In this document: positions 47,719-57,517 of the stretch, piece after piece
Numbering within the stretch: the stretch's first letter is position 1
Layout of the letters: each line of letters starts with the position of its first letter
Origin: Sipunculus nudus
Lineage: Eukaryota > Annelida > Sipuncula > Golfingiida > Sipunculidae
NCBI GenBank assembly: GCA_026874595.1
Contig: CM049313.1
Coordinates: 74,640,659 to 74,704,658, forward strand
Direction of reading: 5' to 3'
DNA length: 64,000 nt
Position numbers and translations under genes: made by a program
Notes under the pieces: model-generated
What the model saw: only the letters and a program-made list of their open reading frames with translations
The model's database searches: none
Told to the model about the DNA's origin: nothing

Positions 47719-49282
47719 TCATTTCTGTTTCTTTTCGTCTCTCTCTCCAGCTGGGCTTCTCCTGTCGAAGAACAGCTTGATACACAGGGGATATGTTGGG
47801 GTCGTTTCTTTGTAGCTTCCCCATGCTTTCATTTGTAAGTTCCGGTAGTACCGTAGCTTTCTGCTCTAAGTTTAAAAGCGTCATCGGTTTATTCTCACTT
47901 TGAATTTCCCACAAGACAGCTTCTTGTAGTAGCAATGGTATCTCTACAGTATTGGCTGCTGCGGTCAGAATTGCTGAGGTGTCGACAGTGTTCACTTCCA
48001 CATCATGGTCCCATGGTCTCTCCCGTTGCCTAGACAAGGCATCTGCATTGGCATTCTTCTTGCCACTGCGAAATCTGATTTTAAAATTATATCCAGCCAA
48101 CGCCGATGCCCAACGCTGCTCTACGGCTGGCAACTTATCCTTTGTCATGAGATAACTAAGAGGGTTGTTATCGGTAAAGACAACAAATTCACTACCTTGC
48201 AAATATTCCCTTAGCTTCTCTGTAATGGCCCACTTCAAGGCTACTAGCTCTAGTTTCTTTGAGCTGTAGGAATCTTGATTCTTCTCCGCTCCACGGAGGG
48301 CTCTGCTGGCATATGACACCACCCGCGGTTTCCCATCGTGGACTTGGCTAAGCACCGCTCCAAGCCCTTGGTGCGAGGCATCCGTTTCTAAGATGAAAGG
48401 CTTTGAGAAGTCTGGGAAAACTAGCACAACTGGTTCTGATGTCAGCGCATTCTTAAGACTCCGAAAAGCCTGGCCATGCTCAGTGGTCCACTGTTCCACA
48501 AGACGCACCTTCTTCCCTTTCCGTTTGCGCTTGCCTGCAGCAGGAGTTTGTTTCAGCTTACCCTCAAGCTGATGAAGTGGAGCTGCGATCCGGGAATATC
48601 CCTTTACGAAACGTCGGTAATATGACATAAATCCCAGGAACCGCCTCAGATCATACAATGTCTCAGGTTCTGGCCAATCATGTACCGCAGCTAGCTTTTC
48701 TGGATCCGCCATCACCCCACATGGCGAAATCACATGCCCAAGGAACATTACTTCCCTTTTGAGGAAGACACACTTGGTTGGCTCCAGCTTGAGTCCATGC
48801 TCCTCAAGCTTTGAAAAGACACTGTCAAGGCGCTCAAGATGTTCATCTAGGGTTCTAATGAAAACAATTACATCATCGAGATAGACGAAAAGTGACTGCA
48901 AAATATCGTCCCTGAATATGTGTCCCATTAAGCGCTGCCAGGTGGCAGGGCTATTTGACAACCCAAACGGCATTCGAAGAAATTCAAACAGCCCCATCGG
49001 CGTTGTGAAGGCTGTCTTATGTTGGTCGCATGGTGCCACCCTTATCTGATGATAAGCGGAAGCTAGGTCAAGGGTGGAGTACCACTTGGCTCCGCCCAAT
49101 GCCTCCAGGGTCTCCTGAATGCGTGGGAGAGGGTAAAGATCCCGCTTAACTTTCTCGTTCAAGCGTCGGTAGTCTACACACAGCCTCAGCTTGCCGTTAC
49201 TCTTACGGACTACAACTAATGGCGAGGCATAGTTGGAGCGGGACTCCCTAATCACACCCTTTCTACACAAGTCTTTGAGATG
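47579..49282 (-). CDS. Reverse transcriptase-RNase H of the full-length element
   Basis: Numbered from the codon at 49270: LVVVRKSNGKLRLCVDYRRL (19-37), catalytic LDLASAYHQI (D68), FGLSNSPATWQR, YLDD box (130-133), FLGHV, then RNase H with TDAS (D297), ELVALKWA (E341), TDNN (D367) and ADALSR (D410). It copies the RNA into DNA inside virus-like particles. The frame continues upstream past TAG at 49283-49285 into sequence typical of the region before RT, and again past a TAG at 49478-49480. The last 46 or so codons (after WRERRKE) are out of the conserved frame. Confidence 0.92.
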   Translation of the reverse strand, partial: HLKDLCRKGVIRESRSNYASPLVVVRKSNGKLRLCVDYRRLNEKVKRDLYPLPRIQETLEALGGAKWYSTLDLASAYHQIRVAPCDQHKTAFTTPMGLFEFLRMPFGLSNSPATWQRLMGHIFRDDILQSLFVYLDDVIVFIRTLDEHLERLDSVFSKLEEHGLKLEPTKCVFLKREVMFLGHVISPCGVMADPEKLAAVHDWPEPETLYDLRRFLGFMSYYRRFVKGYSRIAAPLHQLEGKLKQTPAAGKRKRKGKKVRLVEQWTTEHGQAFRSLKNALTSEPVVLVFPDFSKPFILETDASHQGLGAVLSQVHDGKPRVVSYASRALRGAEKNQDSYSSKKLELVALKWAITEKLREYLQGSEFVVFTDNNPLSYLMTKDKLPAVEQRWASALAGYNFKIRFRSGKKNANADALSRQRERPWDHDVEVNTVDTSAILTAAANTVEIPLLLQEAVLWEIQSENKPMTLLNLEQKATVLPELTNESMGKLQRNDPNISPVYQAVLRQEKPSWRERRKETEMTQQPTVGEANTGGRGAQAVGDRPQWRQGHAGGIAARTKIHCHQWVP

Positions 49283-49490
49283 CTACCTGACTTCGTGCCA
49301 TTCCTGTGGAGGAATACGACGGTATGGCATCTGAACCGGCTCTTCATCAGTGGTCCCTATTGTATGTTGGATAGTGTCAGTGCAGCCGAGATCATCTTCA
49401 GTAAATGTAAAAACGCTGGCGTGTCGCTCGAGCATCTCACGGAAGTGCTCCTGATGAGAACTGGGAATGTTGCTAGTCTAAATGCTATAC
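49283..49490 (-). pseudogene. Pre-RT segment of pol, broken by two TAG codons
   Basis: In the RT frame, the stretch between TAG 49478-49480 and TAG 49283-49285 reads SNIPSSHQEHFREMLERHA, then CTDTIQHTI and PYRRIPPQEW, the conserved approach to Ty3/Gypsy RT. A one-base shift joins it to the preceding frame near 49490. Confidence 0.7.
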
Positions 49491-50309
49491 AGCCTCCTGG
49501 TCCACTTTATTTTTCTTCTCAACCTGGATCTCCTCGCAAGACAAGGCAATGGATAGCTTAGGTCCTACAACCTCACCAATTGGACTCATTTTTCCGAGCC
49601 TTGTGCCAGATGAAAGGATGATGTCAGAGTCACCCAAGTTAGTGACTTGCATTGGGAATGTCTTAGTATTTGGCTCCACAATCCCTGGGACTAACTTCAA
49701 AGCTCGGGGAATTCCCATGCTCATTGGCTCTACTATTGCAGACTTGACAGCGGGGGAAACACTAAGTCAACATAAATAACTGTGAGGGCAGGGTCTAATA
49801 TCTCTTCCGTCCCAGCAACCTTTGCGAAACCTGTTTGCCCTGTGTGAGGCTGGCTTACTTCCACCAATGTTTGATACTTGGGAATCTTTCCCAGAACGTT
49901 CATACCCAAGATACCTGGTACTCTTGCTTTGGTATCCTGTGAATCCAGTGTGTCTTTGACCACCAGGATTCTTTAGTACAATCTCCTCTACTATTACATC
50001 TATGATAACCAATCCTAGATAAGGAACTTCCAGGCCATTAGCGGCCTTCTGCTGTAGCCAAGCTCTAGTGTCTAGCATTCTTTGCCCCTACAGGTGTTCC
50101 TTAAAGAAGGTCTGACTGACTGTCGTGACCATACTCCCGGTGTCGATCAGGCAAACTTCATCAGTCTCACCCATCTTTACTGAAATAATAGGCCTTCCAC
50201 CAATAGTTCGTCGCCACATCTCCTCGGACAGTTCCCTCTTGGGTTCAGCCTCTACTACATTATTCCTTGGTCGGAACTGATATCCTCGACCTCGTGACGA
50301 ACCTCTACT
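49485..50309 (-). pseudogene. Aspartic protease and linker region of gag-pol, disrupted
   Basis: The gag frame continues here and contains CLIDTGSMVT (Asp codon at 50142-50144), the D-T-G active site of a retropepsin. The frame is cut by TAG at 50088-50090. A one-base shift follows near 49970 and another near 49755 at a run of five C that restores the frame. Between them the other frame is open (VPGILGMNVLGKIP, a typical protease C-terminal ILGMN/ILGxD motif). The protease cuts the polyprotein. Confidence 0.75.
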
Positions 50310-50588
50310 CTAGTAGCCACAACCTCGATTACCACTAGCGACTGTTGCTGGATTGTCCCCCAACAAGGACTGTGGCAGGGCACCACCTTGTACCTGCCCA
50401 GGTGGCGGAGTCATGGATGGCGCTAACGGTCGAGTATGTGACGATAACAACTGAGAGATCTGTCTTTGTTGTTCAGCAATTTGTTGCTGCTGTTGCTCTA
50501 TGATGGTGGTCTGTTGCTGCTGTTGTCTCTCAAGCAGCTGAATCATTTTCTTCTGGCTCTCCACCAATTCACCAAGTTTGGACTGGCT
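50310..50588 (-). CDS. Gag C-terminal part, Gln-rich and basic
   Basis: Continues the gag frame after TAG 50589-50591 and ends at TAG 50310-50312; beyond that the frame stays open with an RGSSRGRG basic segment. It contains a Gln-rich heptad-like helix (LLERQQQQQTTIIEQQQQQI) and a Pro-rich stretch. No CCHC zinc knuckle is seen; the Arg/Gly-rich part may bind RNA instead. Confidence 0.7.
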   Translation of the reverse strand, partial: SQSKLGELVESQKKMIQLLERQQQQQTTIIEQQQQQIAEQQRQISQLLSSHTRPLAPSMTPPPGQVQGGALPQSLLGDNPATVASGNRGCGY

Positions 50589-51311
50589 CTAATTTGTAGC
50601 CTCTGTATAGTCTACTCTGGCCTCCCTCCTAGTAACTCTCCTGGGAGTATCGGTATCAGCATCTTCACAAGAGTCCACATAGCGAAGGGCTTCTTCCCTG
50701 ATGTCTCTGAAGGTCGAGTTAGGGAAATCGTAGATTTGTTTCTTGAGCAGTCTACGAAGATAAGCGTCCTTGACTTTCTCAGCAAAATTATCCCGTAGGA
50801 CACGATCTCTTCCCACAAAACAGTTCGGGTCCTTATCAAGGGCTCTTTGCAACATCTCCATCAGGGCGTTGGAAAAGTCTCGGAGGTCTTCTCCTGGACG
50901 CTGTCTCCTGTGATGGAATAAATCAACCAACTGGGTGGCTGAGCGTTTTTCGCCAAAAGCTGCATCAAGAAGGTCAAAAATACCCTGAGGATCAGCTCGT
51001 TCATTTTCAGGCGCATACTGTACTTCATACTTAGCTGATCCATCTAGGTGTAAAAGAAGGAAGTCCGCAGCCTCCTGATCATTTAGGGCCTGGGCTCGAA
51101 GTCCTGCTCTAGCTTCTCTTTTCCAATCCTCTAACTTACTCTTATCCCCAGTATACTTCTCCAGTTTGCGCTGGGAGTGAAGTACACGCATACGAGGTGG
51201 CTCTCCCTGACCACCAGCAGCCTCACGTTCCTCTTGTGCTGCCTCTAGTCCAGCTAGCCGTCGTCGTAACTCTGCTACTTCATTCTCTAATTCGTCCCCC
51301 ATGATGTGCAA
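50589..51311 (-). CDS. Gag capsid-like protein of Ty3/Gypsy element
   Basis: 240 codons from an ATG 636 nt after the 5' LTR. An N-terminal coiled coil (ELENEVAELRRRLAGLEAAQ) is followed by a retrotransposon gag-type capsid core (KLEKYTGDKSKLEDWKREAR, then LLLHLDGSAKYEVQ, and LVDLFHHRRQRPGEDLRDFS). It would form the particle that packages the RNA. The frame is closed by TAG but remains open after it. Confidence 0.85.
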   Translation of the reverse strand: MHIMGDELENEVAELRRRLAGLEAAQEEREAAGGQGEPPRMRVLHSQRKLEKYTGDKSKLEDWKREARAGLRAQALNDQEAADFLLLHLDGSAKYEVQYAPENERADPQGIFDLLDAAFGEKRSATQLVDLFHHRRQRPGEDLRDFSNALMEMLQRALDKDPNCFVGRDRVLRDNFAEKVKDAYLRRLLKKQIYDFPNSTFRDIREEALRYVDSCEDADTDTPRRVTRREARVDYTEATN

Positions 51312-51925
51312 TTACAATCTTAAGGTCATAATAATAAATCTTTCTTTTGAGCAAGTTCCTGAACAATATAACAAAACCTCAAGGAAAGCTACACCAAAGG
51401 ATGTACCCAATAATCTAATGGTAGAGGTTTGATCAGAAAACGAAAAACTCTGTCACCCTTCTGAAATCGCCCACTCTACACATCATAATCTGTGACAGTC
51501 AACCACTGATTAAGAGCATTCAACATATTCGACATTTGGTCATCAAGGTTCCTTTAAACAATTTAAAATTAACTGACAGCAATGTGTGAACTATCATACA
51601 CAGGATTCAAACGGCAGTACCTCTTGGTTCTTGCTTTATGCATTACATTAAATAAATGACTGCAACATTACGGGTGAATATGACAAAACAACTTTCAAGC
51701 AGTTTAAATAGAAAATATGAACTATCAAGTACATTCACCAAAGATCAACAATATATATATAAAAATGAGCCAACAAGTTCCACCAAGACTCAAACAAACA
51801 TTAAAATATTGATACAAAGTCAATGTGTTTCACTTTCTGGGAAAGTCTCAGTCTGTATCCAGGTCAGGATTCAACTCAAGGTTCCAACTTGCAGTGTGAC
51901 AACAAAGTCCTGAAATCTGTTGTCG
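51312..51925 (-). other. Retrotransposon 5' leader
   Basis: About 610 nt between the primer site and gag. No supportable gene; it would hold the packaging signal in an active element. Confidence 0.6.
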
Positions 51926-51942
51926 TCCCACCGCTGCCACCA
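51926..51942 (-). promoter_or_regulatory. Primer binding site for tRNA-Leu
   Basis: The minus strand reads TGGTGGCAGCGGTGGGA, the exact complement of a tRNA-Leu 3' end (TCCCACCGCTGCCACCA, as I recall it for Leu-AAG-type tRNAs). It starts five nt (GTTTC) after the 5' LTR. The tRNA primes first-strand DNA synthesis. Confidence 0.85.
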
Positions 51943-51947
51943 GAAAC

Positions 51948-53251
51948 TGTGGGAGGACTCAGGTTCGACAATGACGACAACCCATCAAGGATGTATCAGA
52001 ATTTTATTCCCGCACTAGAAAACCCTAAAACATACAAAATAAAATTCGTCAATAAACAATGCCAGAGCATTACTGCTCAAAATAAATATCCTTGTTTACA
52101 TGACATAGTACTTTTGTATTTAGTGTCTTTCTTTAAGTCATTTATTTAGTTATCATCCATTATTGTCTTGCCTGGTTAGACCTGATGTTCCGTCAGCGAG
52201 TTTAATCTGCTGAATACTGTTGCATAGATTGTGGTGCAGATGACTCCAATTACAAGTATATGAGCTTTATACAGTGTTGATAAAACTAAAGCACACATGC
52301 GGACTCTTATATTACAAAGTTAAAGTTAGAAATAATAGTACAGTGTACTGTTTCAGATTAGGTGCCACTTGAGTTAAATGCAGGTCCATTATAGTATCCA
52401 TCTGACAGTTAAACAGAATTAATAATCTTAGATTCTACACATAAAGGTCTTACATGACAAAGAGCAAATTTACAATGACCACACTGAACATATTGGTAGA
52501 AATGTTACAGTATACTGTTTGATGTTACAAACACAAACCGTAATGACGGGTTCTAAATACTGGGCTCCTCCATGGGCAATACACATCCAGGATTAGCAAC
52601 ACACGTACATATGTCAGTGTGACCTACAAACCGAACAAGGGAAATTCTCTGTAACCATACATATACCCCAAACAGAAAGCTCATGGAGTAGGAAGTGATC
52701 AGATCCCTACTGCTAACTGTTAGGAATTACCATAGAAATTTCACCGAGAAATTTGGCCCATAACTTGTATTTTCCATTGTAGCATTACCCAAAACATCAG
52801 TGGCTCATATCAAAACAGAGTTTACTACTACCCCTTGGTCACCTAACTAGCACACTGATGGTCTTCTATCACAAAAATAACAAACAATGATAAAAAATAC
52901 TACTGAATATTCGTGTGTGTATGTAGGTATTGGTAAAGCTTGCCCCAGTATATATATTTATATCAAACAAACATTAGTCTAAATATAACCTCCTTCAATG
53001 AACAAACATCATTCTGAACATAACCTCCTTCAGTGAACAAACATCATTCTGAACATAACCTCCTTCCTGCTTCTTTATATCACAGGGACCATTAACATGG
53101 GCATTTCATAGTATAACATGGATGGCACACATACTTCATTGCAACATTCAATTTCCAGCTTAAAATGCTTGTCGGAGTGGTATTAATACAAAAAAATAAT
53201 CTGATACCGCTATGATCATCGTTTCATGACTTGGCAAGGATATTCCAGCGT

Positions 53252-53312
<61 letters not shown>

Positions 53313-53933
53313 CTAAGAATTTAAAAGACACACTCTACATGCCTGGGATCAACAATAAACATATGTATACCTGCAGATAAATTCTCAGTACACAGGTTGA
53401 GTAAGCAAAGAAATACTGTCTGTGACAAGGTTGTTCTGGAATGAGCACAAATACAGGGACACATAAGCCTAATGACGCAGTAGCTCCTGATACACGTGAA
53501 TCAGAACGGACCAATCTGTAAGAAACCTATTTCACAATAAAACAAGTATATCTTAGCCCTTACGTTCACAAGCAGAGGTGTGGACCATCCTGAGCAAGTA
53601 TCAAAATGAAGGCTGGACACAAACAGGCACAAAATACGGTCTGGAACCTCAAACTTAGAAGTTTATACCAGCCAGCGTTCGCCTTCCCGTTTGCGCCATC
53701 TAGTTTGCGTGTCGTCATTTCCGTTCCGAACACACTGTAAACATGTCTCCGGAATCACCCGAGTGAGTGAATCGTTAACAAATCTCCGGATTCACCCGAT
53801 TGACACCCAGTCGCAAAAAATAACTACATAGAGCTCAAGCTTTAGTCGGACTAGCATTATCAAAATCTTTATCAAGTGAACATTATTTCAGCTCCGTTAT
53901 ATTCTGGCAACTACTGACGCCAGTCTTGCCTCA
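51948..53933 (-). mobile_element. 5' LTR of the full-length element, 1986 bp
   Basis: Homologous to 43745-45671 but longer, because of an expanded TA tract (about 53257-53309) and a 30-bp insertion near 53474. Its outer end reads CTTGCCTCA instead of CTTGCAACA, followed by TCTA. It should contain the promoter for the element. Confidence 0.9.
53257..53309. repeat. TA microsatellite inside the 5' LTR
   Basis: About 26 TA units; the matching position in the 3' LTR has only about six, so the tract expanded after insertion. Confidence 0.9.
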
Positions 53934-53937
53934 TCTA
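53934..53937. repeat. Target site duplication TCTA, right side
   Basis: Pairs with 43741-43744. Confidence 0.8.
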
Positions 53938-55913
53938 AATAATAGCGCCTTAATTCTCAGCATAATTTATACATCATCTTAATTTGATTAAACATTCTAA
54001 AAAGGGCTGATATTTTATGTCAATCTAGTGAGGCAATCGGCACATGCAGTTTCCTAAATGTTTTCAAAATTATGTGCATAATTGAAAGTTTGTTGACTAA
54101 AATATGACGAGACTTAACACGGATTGACGCATTTATCTTTCAATATGAATTTATTTTGTGTTTTATTCATCTAAAATTGAGGTTGAGAAAAGATGCATTG
54201 TCCGCCACCGCTCCAAAAGGGAATTAGATATGTCCCCCCTTGAAACTAGGCCCATGTTGTTTACTGTCCTTTAGGAACAGACAGAATCTTGATATTTGTA
54301 TAAATATCACGAGCAGCCTCCACAGGAGCAGACTGACAATATAAAGGTTACACGGATTACATTTCACTCACGTTTCACTCACAAAAGTAGCTCGTGTGTC
54401 ATCAGTTATAAATAAATATCTACTACTTACTTAATGAATGCATTTCTTACATCTGTGGTGGTCATAAGTAAAGGCATCTTGCTTGCTTTCATGTTTGATA
54501 TAAAATTGAAGCCGATGGTATATTTGAAATGCCATTTACCTATGCCCCGCCATGTTGTTCCAAAAGCCCACATTCATATTGAATTTTAACAAAAAGAGTG
54601 CAATACGATACACGTATCATATACATAAAGAAAACCGTATGCTGGTGGTAGTCTAATTAATATGCTGGTCTTAAGGTGTTCAGGTGTTCATCACTGAGTG
54701 GTTCATCTGCTGGTTTATCTGAATTCTCGCCTGCCACCGGTTAACGGGCTGCAGCTGCTGGATCGTGTCTCTCGGATAATTTGGCGCTGGGATTGATGTG
54801 GAATCCAGAGAATTATAGCTCATGCTATAACTCACCTCTATCATATCAAAAAGTTCTAAAAAACCGCTTATCTATACTAAATCACATTGCTGAGGGAGCT
54901 GGTTGGGCCTGGTTTCGGCTGTGTCATTAAACTTTAAAAAGATACTTGTCAAATTTAATTAAATTTTCTAAAAATGTTGGTGAAACATAGGCTTGCATGA
55001 AATACTACATGAACATGCACATTTATAATTTCATCTGATCTGTGTGTGTGATGGAACCCCATAAAAGCGCATTCGTTCACGAGCTAAACACGACTGTGGG
55101 GAACAGTCTTCCTACTAAGCCTGCAGCACGCTCACTCTGGATAAGAGCACCGGCTGAGATTCAAACTCACCATCTCCCGGTTTTGAGCAATGTGCTCTAC
55201 CCATAGCACACGGAAGCCGGTAACCGATGCGCCGTTACAATAAAATGGGGCTCCGGCTCCAGGAGACACGTACGGCGTTATTCATATATTGTTTCCAGCA
55301 TTCTTTCCACATCTCTCTGGCGCTAGTGATAGTCTGTGTATGGAGAGAGTGAGAAAATAACAAACTGGACAAACATGGACAGTTTAGGGATCACTCGTTG
55401 TTGTTTGTTTGGATTTTCTGAAAGGGAACTTTTGGAATCGCTAACACAGACATCAAGAAGGTCTTCGTAACAGAAAGTTGTTATATATAACAAGACTTCT
55501 GGTGCCTTCAGGGTATACTCCACATTCTTGTCGGCTCCTTATTCACTTGTAACATTCACTGACAAGCTCAAGAAGAAACTCTTCAAGCAACTTGTAAATA
55601 TTTACCACACCCATCTCAGTAATGATGGGAAGCTGATCGGTATTAGTGTATTCCTATATTGATGTTCAGGTCTAGAATTCATGGCAGTACAAAACCATTT
55701 ACGAGATTTTTTCTTTGTTTTTCTTGATACATTCATCTTTGATTTTCTAAACCTGTCCTTTTGTAAGGTTATTATTCAGGGTGATAATTTTTTACTTTAT
55801 ATTTTACCAGTGACCCTGACTTATTTTTTCAATGTATCGACCGAACCCAGTATAATTTCAGTATTTGGAGTTTCTGATCTGTTTACTTTACATACAAAAC
55901 GTTGATTAGAATA
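53938..55913. repeat. Old ~8-kb tandem unit 1, right part
   Basis: From about 54300 it matches 62180-63990 in order. Examples are CAGCCTCCACAGGAGCAGAC at 54305 and 62183, GTAACAGAAAGTTGTTATAT at 55467 and 63656, and GTTCAGGTCTAGAATTCATGG at 55663 and 63841. No gene is supported; open frames at 55323-55523 (minus) and 55681-55905 (plus) show no coding-type pattern of differences against unit 2. Confidence 0.7.
55145..55225 (-). mobile_element. tRNA-derived SINE-like head
   Basis: The minus strand reads TATGGGTAGAGCACATTGCT (A-box-like), then GGTGAGTTTGAATCTCAGCC, whose TGAG/CTCA stem and TTTGAAT loop resemble a T arm (B box). A diverged copy lies at 63346-63425 in unit 2. It is too degenerate to be a working tRNA gene. 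Confidence 0.45.
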
Positions 55914-56697
55914 AACGGATAAACAGCCCAGCTGAAAGGTGCAATCAGCAGAGGTTTCGTCGAGATTCGTGTGTAAGATACGTGAATTAAAACTCCAGTT
56001 TAGTGATCAAAGAAATATCCTGGGTTACCAATGCAATCACTTTTAACAGTTTAAGACGAGCAACCAACAACACTCAAATGTATATTGTGACGGGGTAAAT
56101 ATAAAGGCATTTCTTACTGTTTCGCCAGTGAAGCTTGCTTTTTTTAGTGGATCTGAAGAACGCTGAATTTGTGTTCCACCGGACACAGTTCGAATACAGG
56201 ATAGGCTCTTCGGTGAGTTTTACTGATATAGATAATCTTATATTCGAAGTTGAATTAGTTGAGATTAGATGGCAGTGAAGCCAACAATTTTATGGTTATT
56301 TCACTTGTGTTTCAGCACCGTACGATATTTCTAGAAGCCAGAAAGTTCCGTTTTATCTAAACTGTATTATTTACGGAATTTAAAATAAGGCTATTTTAAG
56401 AATGTTAATAGTCTGTGACAGAAAATTCTGGATGGACGCATTGAGTGAAACATGAAATAATATCAAGGTAAGGAAATGAACCTTTTACATAGTCTATGTA
56501 GATATTATCTCCAGCAAAACTGTTGTGTCAGATACTTTAAGACCTATAGTAGGCCTGAACTTGATTGTATATGGTGATGGAGTATTAGCAACAAATTATT
56601 TTTATATTTTACCGTTTATGCCTATTCTCAGACGCCAAATTCTATTTTAAGAGCACCACCATAGAAATATTTCTGATTCCTTGCATAATATATAAGA

Positions 56698-56717
56698 CCC
56701 CCCCCCCCTCCTCCCCC
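56698..56717. repeat. C-rich tract
   Basis: Runs of C broken by TCCT near the border between unit-like sequence and private sequence. Confidence 0.7.
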
Positions 56718-56719
56718 AA

Positions 56720-57516
56720 GTAACATAGGCTGGACTTGAAATCAGATTTGACAAGGTGAAAGAAATCTTTAACCTTTTGTACCAAGTGTCACCCGATTAA
56801 AGTTACCCCTTTCTGATACCCATGGGAAAAGGACCAGGGTTGCCTTTGGTTCAATATGAAAAGGATAGAGATTGTGTTCATTTCGATGGCGCACTAAACG
56901 TATGAGCACTCAGACGCACAACAAACCACAAATCTGCAGCTGAATAACAAGGGTATATTAAAAGAACATTAAAGGTATACAAACTTCAAAATCACCTACC
57001 AAATGGGGTTCTCAGCATGTTACGCATCCCTAGATACACTGGTACATACACTAAATAAAACTTCAGTAAGAACACAGAGTCCAATTAAACAGTCTCTAGA
57101 TCTGATGGTCTAGTGATTATGGATTCCGGCTGACGGCACCTCAGTGGACACCCTCTATCAGCACCTCTCTTGACACCTGAACAGCACCTCACTGGACAGC
57201 ACCTCACTGGGTAGCGGCAACTCTCTGGACTCCAGGCGGACGGCACATCTGGCCACTGCAGGCTCCACACTGCGTTTCCACAAATACTGTATATGGCCTC
57301 TCTTAAATACCCTTCTACCCAGGAGGCTCATTTATATTCATAAGACTAAAACAAAGCATCGCTTGCTGTCTAATATGGCCAATCTATATTCATGAGCACG
57401 CTGAATACTTAATAGGCTGGGAACAAAACATTATAATTGTTACGGAACCAAATATATACAGATCACGTATGCGTGATGAACACAAATTCTGTAACGGAGA
57501 TTTTAAAAAATCAGAT
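56720..57516. other. Private sequence in unit 2, possibly LTR-like
   Basis: No gene. The minus strand has GGTATTTAAGAGAGGCC near 57293-57310, a weak TATA-like motif, and a short GACAGCACCTCACTGGACAG direct repeat near 57175-57215. Its origin is unclear. Confidence 0.3.
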
Positions 57517-57517
57517 T

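Larger units (their letters stand above)
37151..48448. repeat. Tandem segmental duplication, copy B (11,298 bp)
   Basis: Second copy of 25856-37150. Its right edge runs without a break into the rest of the retrotransposon, so copy B holds the original junction with pol and copy A is the derived, truncated arrangement at its right edge; at the left edge copy A keeps the original join to the foldback loop. Confidence 0.95.
43745..53933 (-). mobile_element. Full-length Ty3/Gypsy LTR retrotransposon (10.2 kb)
   Basis: Order on the minus strand: 5' LTR (53933-51948), tRNA-Leu primer site, gag, protease, RT-RNase H, integrase with GPY/F C-terminus, 3' LTR (45671-43745). The integrase lies after RT-RNase H, which defines Ty3/Gypsy rather than Copia. 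No env-like frame is present. The coding frames are interrupted by TAG codons and frameshifts, so this copy is probably not autonomous. The two LTRs differ at about 14 of the first 330 positions by eye. Confidence 0.92.

Noticed and set aside
55145-55225. Functional tRNA gene
   Set aside because: The A and B boxes are degenerate, the acceptor stem does not pair well, and it recurs as part of a larger repeat.
55323-55523. Minus-strand frame shared in part with 63530-63710
   Set aside because: Differences between the units are not biased to third positions and the frame breaks upstream in both.
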